Positions 56,683 through 64,000 of a stretch of 64,000 bases of DNA are shown here, piece by piece. This DNA is from Ceratodon purpureus (Eukaryota; Streptophyta; Bryopsida; Pseudoditrichales; Ditrichaceae). Every line of letters begins with the position of its first letter. The stretch's first letter is position 1. The notes under the pieces were generated by a model. The model was not told the origin of the DNA. It was given only the letters and a program-made list of their open reading frames with translations, and did not search any database. The stretch is from contig CM026424.1 of the NCBI GenBank assembly GCA_014871385.1, forward strand, positions 13,792,892-13,856,891, written 5' to 3'. The position numbers and the translations under genes were made by a program.

Positions 56683-57231
56683 ATGGCTTCCATCGTCGCT
56701 GCCTCCTCTGCCGTGGCCCCTGCGGCCTTCGCCGCCGCCTCGTCCGCGGTGTCGACCTCGGAGTCTAGCTCCGTGAGGGCCTTCTCCGGCCTCAAGAGCG
56801 CCACCCTGTTCGCCTCCAAGAGCCAGACCCTGAGCTCGGTGCAGAATGGCAGCCGCGTGCAGTGCATGCAGGTGTGGAACCCGATGGGGCAGACCAAGTT
56901 CGAGACGTTCTCGTACCTGCCGGCGCTGACGGACGACCAGATCGCGAAGCAGGTGGACTACATGATCCAGCAGAAGCTGATCCCGTGCCTGGAGTTCGAC
57001 ATCAACTCGGAGGGCGTGTCGCGTGCGAACAACCAGAGCCCCGGGTACTACGACGGGCGGTACTGGACGATGTGGAAGCTGCCGATGTTCGGGTGCAACG
57101 ACGCGGCGCAGGTGCTGCGCGAGATCGGGGAGTGCAGGAAGGAGTACCCGAACTGCTTCGTGCGCGTGTTGGGGTTCGACAATGTGAGGCAGGTGCAGAT
57201 CTGCGGGTTCTTGGTGGCCCGCCCCAACTAA
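56683..57231 (+). CDS. rbcS: RuBisCO small subunit, copy 2
   Basis: Codes for the same 182-aa precursor as copy 1, with an intronless frame. The start is the ATG of MASIVAAS at 56683; an in-frame ATG 66 bases upstream would put a non-transit-like extension in front and is not favoured. Its 3' flank (CAATCTGTCGACCTCACTTC) matches that of copy 4 and not those of copies 1 and 3. It lies at the outer end of the left arm of the large inverted repeat. Confidence 0.97.
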   Translation: MASIVAASSAVAPAAFAAASSAVSTSESSSVRAFSGLKSATLFASKSQTLSSVQNGSRVQCMQVWNPMGQTKFETFSYLPALTDDQIAKQVDYMIQQKLIPCLEFDINSEGVSRANNQSPGYYDGRYWTMWKLPMFGCNDAAQVLREIGECRKEYPNCFVRVLGFDNVRQVQICGFLVARPN

Positions 57232-59650
57232 GCAATCTGTCGACCTCACTTCAGAGTAGATGCCAATAGCTCATTCAAAATTTGTTATGGCGTTTTACTC
57301 GTGTACCATATTTTCCAGTTTAATTGAGAAGCACTCGGAAGTTCATGATCTGGGACATTCACATTCACGACTTCTATCTCCATTTGGTTTGACGTTTTTG
57401 CTCTGTTTCGTGTGTTTACTCGAGTATTCTGCGAGGTAGGGTTTCTTGCACTCTTTTGTTCTGTGACTGTGAGGCCGAGTGACACTGTTGGTGTGTGTAG
57501 TAGTAATTGTTAAGAAGTCTGGCATCCGCCGACCGGATGATTCAATTGAGTTTGCGATGAGTTGGGGAGAACTTCTGATAACCCGTTGAGAGTGCAGTGT
57601 GGAGTCTGGACTAAGCATATGCGCGGCATCACTCGGAAATTATTTAGATTGTCAGGACTAGCACCAAGAGCACCATGGCATCCTTAATATGTTGCATTGC
57701 GCCAGGTGATGTCGCGATATGTTGTGAATTCATTCGTACGGATCGTGCAGGCTCTGCAACCAGAAATGTTTGAAGCCTTGCTGGCTGATGAGAGTATCAG
57801 TGTGCTCTGCTTCGACAAGGAATCATAGAATTCCCTTCGTGATTTTGGAGCCCCTTACTGGTTCTGTATCGATCGAATTCCCATGTTTTCTTCACATTTC
57901 ACTTGAGTGAGCTGCAAAGTCCATTCACGATGAATATGTTGAATGAGTTTTAAGGAGTTGACGGATATGTTCACTAGATGATTGTTGTGGAAATAGTGAA
58001 AAAGTACCCTCTTGTCGAAGCTTATATTTATTAATACTTGATTGCGCTCGGACCTAAGTGCTTCCCAAATCTTATGCACGTTACCAGTGGCAAAGAGTAT
58101 TAACCGAGAGGGAAGAGTGAACTGCAAACCGCACCATGATAACGGTCGCGCGCAGATAAGGTGAACTTGATCGCAGAACAAAATTTGTGCTTTCTGTTCA
58201 CGAAATTATATTTGCTACCGAGAGTGTCCTGTTCGGGAAATTGCGCGAGTGACGCTCTATGTCACGTTACATTGCAGAATCGCTGGAGCAGGTGTGAAAA
58301 TTCTCAGTGTCCGATCCGAGCGATAATAAAATTTGGTGATTAAACATCCGTACAAAATCTTCACTCTAAACCATTTAGCAATAAATTATCTTAAATAATC
58401 TCTCAGTTGAGGTGATAAAGGACCATCTGCTGACCAGCATAAGCTAAACTTGAGCATTAAAAGAGGCATCGTAACAAATGCTAAATGCCAGTTCAATTCT
58501 AACCTCTACAGCTCAGACTCACTCCTCATTCGCAATCACACTCCATCCACATCACAACCACCACCATTGAGCCAAGAGAAACAAATGCAACAAGAAAGAA
58601 ATGCTCAAGCTGTTTGAATTTTCGGCTGACTGTTCTGAGGTGAATGTTCAGTGCAAGGATTTCACAAATTGTCGTTTTTTTCAGAATACAACCCGGGCGA
58701 TAGTTTGTGTCACAAAATGTTTAACCTTCTAGAAATACTCTTGATCATCGTACATGTGAAAGCACCAAGCATGAAGACGAAGCTGAAGTGATGTTATCGG
58801 GACATCCCTGCTGCATACAGACTGATGTGATTCAATTAGTGAAAAGGCGCCCATACTCTTGAAAATGTGCCCATTTGACGGTTCTTACTATGCCACTTTT
58901 TGGAGCACATCTGCATTTGCATGACATTTCCCAAGTGGCCAATTCGAATTTGAAAACGAATTAATGTTGTGACTCTGATCATTATTATGACAAAGTCACA
59001 AAGGATGTGAGTCATGTGGTTCCTTGTCCCCGTTTGTTGAAGCAATGAAGCGGTATTCATCCCGTGTCAGACGATTATCACACGGTGGCAGTATCATAGA
59101 CTGGGAATGGAGGTGTGTTCGGAAAGCTTGTAATCGTCGAGATTTCCCACATCCAGAAGAAGAGGTGCTCCTATCTGAATTTGAGAATTCGGTGTAGAAT
59201 AAGTATATATTTTGTCAGGCGCAAGCACTTTGTGTTAGTTTTCACAAGGACAAAGAACAATGCTATTGATATCCCAAAGAGACGTAGACACTATAATTGG
59301 ACATAATAGTGCTCATCATAAAATGTAATTCAGTAGAACTACAAGTATTTAGAGCGTGTAAGTAGTAATTTAGCAAATGCCCAACGGCCATCAATATAGA
59401 TATGTTAGCTTACTTGACTTTATCAAGATTGATTGGGTTTTCACCCCAATGAACTTCTCACATTCACAATCACAAAGTAGAGTGAGAACCTAGAAGACAG
59501 TCAACCTATCTAATCATTGAATTTTGTAAACAGACACCAAAAAAGTGCAAAACGAACATGTTTTACTCGCCTGACTTCACTATTGAATGGGCATAAATAT
59601 CAAACATATCACATATTCAAAGGAAAATCATCTGTGAGTTGCACTAAGAT
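56683..59650 (+). repeat. Left arm of the rbcS inverted repeat
   Basis: Stretches that pair in inverted orientation with the right arm: 56683-57320 with 64000-63400; 58640-59300 with 62500-61800; and 59515-59610 with 61440-61345. The parts between are more diverged, but scattered matches continue (for example GCTCTGTTTCGTGTG at about 57401 against its complement at about 63245). Confidence 0.8.
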
Positions 59651-59999
59651 CATGCAAATCGTTCCATTAGTTGTTTCCCTACAAGGTAGAAATTGCTCCC
59701 ACTCCAAAGTTCCGCCCTGAGATTGATACCACTTGGCTCTGAGGAGTTTCCAACACCTCTGGTACTCAGTCGTTTGGTCTGGATTTTCTTTTTCCTTCAC
59801 ACAACTCAAACTTCCATGATTGCACCCAAAGCAAAATAAAGCCCAAAAGCCCAATGACAGAAAAAGAAAAGCCGCAAAGCAACACATCCGCTGACGAATC
59901 AGGACCATTTCTAAAACATTGGATCTTCACTCACACAAATAAGTGGTCACCCACATTTCCAAGGTAGCATTTTAAAACGGATAAACCAATCACCTCCGA

Positions 60000-60184
60000 G
60001 GGCTTCACGCAGCCCAATTTGTGGACGACACTCGACATCCACTTGGTGGCTTTCAACCTCCGATCCATGCCTACATATTCCCAACTCCTAAGCATTTCAT
60101 TTCACCTTTGAGAGTGTACACTACTGGCAGTGAAGTTAGATCTTTATCCGAAGTGCAGCGCAGTCCATCACCTCCCTGTTCGCA
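60000..60184 (+). promoter_or_regulatory. Promoter and 5' UTR of rbcS copy 3
   Basis: Shares its leader and upstream sequence with copy 2 (see 56500-56682), with small insertions such as TTAGATCTTTATCC. The candidate TATA-like CTACATATTCC is at about 60071. Confidence 0.6.
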
Positions 60185-60733
60185 ATGGCTTCCATCGTCG
60201 CTGCCTCCTCTGCCGTGGCCCCTGCTGCCTTCGCCGCCGCCTCGTCCGCGGTGTCGACCTCGGAGTCTAGCTCCGTGAGGGCCTTCTCCGGCCTCAAGAG
60301 CGCCACCCTGTTCGCCTCCAAGAGCCAGACCCTGAGCTCGGTGCAGAATGGCAGCCGCGTGCAGTGCATGCAGGTGTGGAACCCGATGGGGCAGACCAAG
60401 TTCGAGACGTTCTCGTACCTGCCGGCGCTGACGGACGACCAGATCGCGAAGCAGGTGGACTACATGATCCAGCAGAAGCTGATCCCGTGCCTGGAGTTCG
60501 ACATCAACTCGGAGGGCGTGTCGCGTGCGAACAACCAGAGCCCCGGGTACTACGACGGGCGGTACTGGACGATGTGGAAGCTGCCGATGTTCGGGTGCAA
60601 CGACGCGGCGCAGGTGCTGCGCGAGATCGGGGAGTGCAGGAAGGAGTACCCGAACTGCTTCGTGCGCGTGTTGGGGTTCGACAATGTGAGGCAGGTGCAG
60701 ATCTGCGGGTTCTTGGTGGCCCGCCCCAACTAA
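60185..60733 (+). CDS. rbcS: RuBisCO small subunit, copy 3
   Basis: The same 182-aa precursor, intronless. Its 5' flank is of the copy-2 type while its 3' flank is of the copy-1 type, so this gene looks like a product of gene conversion or unequal crossing-over with the switch inside the coding region. It lies in the spacer of the large inverted repeat. Confidence 0.97.
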   Translation: MASIVAASSAVAPAAFAAASSAVSTSESSSVRAFSGLKSATLFASKSQTLSSVQNGSRVQCMQVWNPMGQTKFETFSYLPALTDDQIAKQVDYMIQQKLIPCLEFDINSEGVSRANNQSPGYYDGRYWTMWKLPMFGCNDAAQVLREIGECRKEYPNCFVRVLGFDNVRQVQICGFLVARPN

Positions 60734-61315
60734 GTGGACACTTGAGTGAACAATTTGCCGAGATTACATGACTGTTAGTCAGCGGATAGTTGAGACAGGA
60801 AGGACTGTTCGATCGATGTACATTATATGCAGCATTGTCCTAATGAGAGGAATTTATCCAATTTTTCCCTATTTTCCATTGTCCCGGAACACTTGATTGG
60901 TGTTGTGTGTATTGCCGAGAACATGAATTGCACAATTTTTTCAGGTTGTACATGTCTTTATTTCGTCGGAAGTGCGGTTGCTCTGTTTTCTTCTTTACCA
61001 GAACCGCGCTGGTTCATGCCAGAGGTTTTGGTACACCGTTCGATAGTTGACCTACGCCGTCTAGAGTGGTTGAAGTGGCCATGGTTGTGTCAGCTCGGGA
61101 ATTAGTCATAGGATGTCTACTCGGAATCGTGAAATCTGTCAACAACTGGCGATCGAATGATCTCTGAAACGCTGTAGTGGCCGTTGATAGTACTTTGTAA
61201 GCTGAAATGCAGAAGAATGAATAAGAGGGCTCTCCGACATTTGTTTGATGGTCTTGAAGTGTTTCCTTATCTGGAAGTGTTGTTCAGCAGTTACAATTAG
61301 GCAAGTACTTGGACA
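60734..61315 (+). repeat. 3' flank of rbcS copy 3, duplicated at copy 1
   Basis: Nearly the same as 51168-51752; similarity fades at about 61315. Confidence 0.85.
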
Positions 61316-61638
61316 GATCAAAGCACTTGGGTTCAGCAGTTGGAGATATGTTTGATATTTATGCACATTCAATAGTGAAGTCAGGCGAGTAAAACATGTT
61401 CGTTTTGCACTTTTTTGGTGTCTGTTTACAAAATTCAATGATTAGATAGGTTGACTGTCTTGTAGGTTCTCACTCTACTTTGTAATTGTGAATGTGAGAA
61501 GTTCATTGGGGTGAAAACCCAATCAATCTTAATAAAGTCAAGTAAGCTCTGTTCATATCTACATTGATGGCCTTCGGACATTTGATTAATTGTTACTTAC
61601 ACATTGAGCATACATGATAGTCTTACATTTAGATTTTA

Positions 61639-61798
61639 CACTAGTAGAGACCTGACGTTTTCCATTTACCATTTTCAGGATTATGAACACTGTTGAGTAG
61701 AGTTGGTCACATAGGACAAGAAAAAGAGCGCTTTTCCGCGTTCTCGCAAGTGAGAAGCGACACTTTTGAAATGGAAAACGTCAGGTTCTCTACTAGTG
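61639..61798. mobile_element. 160-bp MITE, CACTA-type ends
   Basis: Begins CACTAGTAGAGACCTGACG and ends with the inverse (about 29-bp inverted repeats with one indel). It is flanked by a 3-bp TTA duplication (61636-61638 and 61799-61801). The left arm of the inverted repeat has the empty site near 59320. CACTA ends with a 3-bp duplication point to the CACTA (En/Spm) superfamily; a Harbinger-type MITE is the alternative. No coding capacity. Confidence 0.85.
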
Positions 61799-63479
61799 TT
61801 ATGATTAGCACTGTCATGTCCAATCATAGTGTCTACGTTCCTTTGGGATAGCAATAGCATTGTTCTTTGTCCTTGTGAAAACTCACACAAGGCGCTTGCG
61901 TGTGACAAAATATATACTTAATTCACACCGGCTTCTCAAATTTTGATAGGAGCACCCTTCTTCTGGATGTACGAAATCTCGACGATTACAAGCTTTCCGA
62001 ACACACCTCCATTCCCAGTGTATGATACTGGCACCCTGTGATAATCGTCTCACACGGGATGAATACCGCTTCATTGCTTCAAAAAACGGGGATAAGGAAT
62101 CACATGACTCACATCCTTTGTCATAATAATGATCTGACTCACAATATTAATTCGTTCCCAAATTCGAATTGGCCACGTGGGAAATGACATGCAAATGCAG
62201 ATGTGCTCCAAAAAGTGGCGTAGTAAGAACCGTCAAATGGGCACATTTTCAAGAGTATGGACACCTTTTCACTAATCGAATCACATCATAATGTTTTCGG
62301 CAGGGATCTTCCAATTATATCACTTCAACTCTTCATCTTTATGCTTGGTGCTTTCACATGTACGATGATCAAGAGTATTTCTAGAAGGTTAAACATTTTG
62401 TGACACAAACTGTCGCCCGGATTGTATTCTGGAAATAACGACAATTTGAGAAATCACTGCACTGAACATTCACCTCAGAACAGTCAGCCGAAAGTTCGAA
62501 AACAGCACAAACTCTGGGTGTTTTGAGGTGCGTGACACAGTCAAACCGAAACGCAACGGTTTCTGAATCTGGTTAAACGAGCAACACAAAAGCAGCACGG
62601 CGGTCTTCCAAAACCTCCGAATCATTCACGACGGTGAAGACTGGCAGTGCCAATCAATAAGGAGGACGGAAACCAACATTTTACATTAATGTTGGAAACC
62701 AAACTCTCACCGAATCGAACAAACACAATCTCCGAATCGACAGCTCTATTCCAACCTCGAAGTCAATTAATAAGAGATGAATTGTCAGGATGAATAATTC
62801 TCGACTTATCAGCACAAGAGACATCAACTCAGAAACAAGAGACAATCTAGGCAATGAACGCAGATACTGCATTTCCTTCCCTCAGCAACGTCCATCAATT
62901 CTCTCCAGCCAGCAATTCCAAATTTCCATAACAGCGCGTGCCTCACGGTTCAAAGGATAGAGGGCGGTACCTAGCATATCGCCTAAACATCCCAACGCGG
63001 TTCTGAGGGGACATACAGAGCTACCGCAGTGCTCGCATGGAGAGCTAGGTGCTGATTCTAACAATCTGATGCAATTTCGAAGTGCCCAAAGTCCTCATTC
63101 TTCTCTCGACAAACCTGACATAAAAAGCCGTCTCCAACTCATCGCGAAGAGCAACTTCATAAACAAATTATTGGTATCCGTCAACCTCGTACAATTACTG
63201 CTGACCACGAATACCGAAAGTACGCTCAACTTCGCCATCGACACACGAAACAGAGCGAAAAACCTAATTATACGGTACGCTCGCATAACCACACAGATAA
63301 ACAGAGCCAGATGCATGTCAATCCAAACCAGATAGTAGATCACGAATTCCAGCAGGTCCCCAGATAGGTCAAAGAATCCCTCTCGATTGATGGCAAAAGA
63401 TAGTACACGAGTATAACGCCAAAACACAAATTCTGAATGAGCTATTGACATCTACTCTGAAGTGAGGTCGACAGATTGC

Positions 63480-64000
63480 TTAGTTGGGGCGGGCCACCAA
63501 GAACCCGCAGATCTGCACCTGCCTCACATTGTCGAACCCCAACACGCGCACGAAGCAGTTCGGGTACTCCTTCCTGCACTCCCCGATCTCGCGCAGCACC
63601 TGCGCCGCGTCGTTGCACCCGAACATCGGCAGCTTCCACATCGTCCAGTACCGCCCGTCGTAGTACCCGGGGCTCTGGTTGTTCGCACGCGACACGCCCT
63701 CCGAGTTGATGTCGAACTCCAGGCACGGGATCAGCTTCTGCTGGATCATGTAGTCCACCTGCTTCGCGATCTGGTCGTCCGTCAGCGCCGGCAGGTACGA
63801 GAACGTCTCGAACTTGGTCTGCCCCATCGGGTTCCACACCTGCATGCACTGCACGCGGCTGCCATTCTGCACCGAGCTCAGGGTCTGGCTCTTGGAGGCG
63901 AACAGGGTGGCGCTCTTGAGGCCGGAGAAGGCCCTCACGGAGCTAGACTCCGAGGTCGACACCGCGGACGAGGCGGCGGCGAAGGCAGCAGGGGCCACAA
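63480..64000 (-). CDS. rbcS: RuBisCO small subunit, copy 4 (partial, start outside the window)
   Basis: Minus-strand frame ending at the TAA at 63480-63482. It contains the whole mature protein and most of the transit peptide, the same as the other copies where visible. The first few codons lie beyond the right edge. The 3' flank is of the copy-2 type. The gene points opposite to copies 1-3. Confidence 0.96.
   Translation of the reverse strand, partial: VAPAAFAAASSAVSTSESSSVRAFSGLKSATLFASKSQTLSSVQNGSRVQCMQVWNPMGQTKFETFSYLPALTDDQIAKQVDYMIQQKLIPCLEFDINSEGVSRANNQSPGYYDGRYWTMWKLPMFGCNDAAQVLREIGECRKEYPNCFVRVLGFDNVRQVQICGFLVARPN

Larger units (their letters stand above)
61300..64000 (-). repeat. 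Right arm of the rbcS inverted repeat (continues past the window)
   Basis: Inverted partner of 56683-59650, as listed there. It carries a small transposon (61639-61798) that the left arm lacks. Confidence 0.8.

Noticed and set aside
56581-57249. 222-aa minus-strand frame and other alternative frames over the rbcS copies
   Set aside because: They lie antisense or out of frame to rbcS and are open because of its high GC content; they recur at each copy for that reason.

Overview
The window is nuclear DNA of a land plant. The evidence is intron-rich genes with GT-AG splice sites, a COP1 light-signalling E3 ligase, and four RuBisCO small-subunit (rbcS) genes with chloroplast transit peptides. 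The intronless, GC-rich, tandem/inverted rbcS cluster and the style of the proteins suggest a bryophyte, probably a moss; this is inference, not proof.

Layout. (1) 1-2127: the 5' half of COP1 on the minus strand, running off the left edge. (2) 7015-11631: a minus-strand gene that joins a class I O-methyltransferase-like domain to a C-terminal ACT domain; seven exons join in phase. (3) 15805-46890: a 31-kb Mutator-like (MULE) DNA transposon, bounded by a 10-bp target-site duplication (TACATGCTCA) and terminal inverted repeats built of GTGAGCGG-like units. A second, related 15.5-kb MULE (28445-43974, 9-11-bp duplication around CGTCCGACT) sits inside the transposase gene of the first. A third, GC-rich 3.45-kb insertion (20951-24404) sits inside the other gene of the outer element. 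(4) 46901-50618: AT-rich intergenic DNA ending in a 5'-truncated LINE with a 10-bp duplication. (5) 50619-64000: four near-identical rbcS genes. Copies 2 and 4 lie in the arms of a large diverged inverted repeat, with copy 3 in the middle.

The main discovery candidate is the shared plan of the two nested MULEs. Each carries two divergently transcribed genes over a common central region. Gene A is a transposase (WRKY/GCM1-type zinc finger, DDE-type core, SWIM zinc finger). Gene B is a long multi-exon gene coding for a ParB/Srx-type domain (GNHR motif) followed by a C-terminal beta-class amino-methyltransferase-like domain, with a motif-I region like that of N6-adenine/N4-cytosine DNA methyltransferases. 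ParB-methyltransferase pairings are familiar from bacteria and phages, so a plant DNA transposon carrying one suggests an acquired DNA-modification or anti-silencing module. For the inner copy I could build a 14-exon model of gene B in which every junction keeps phase (about 1,442 aa) and a two-exon model of gene A (1,190 aa), so the inner element may be complete. The inner gene B also carries four heptads resembling the RNA polymerase II C-terminal domain.

All gene models were made by eye from reading frame and splice-site fit. No database search or computation was run.
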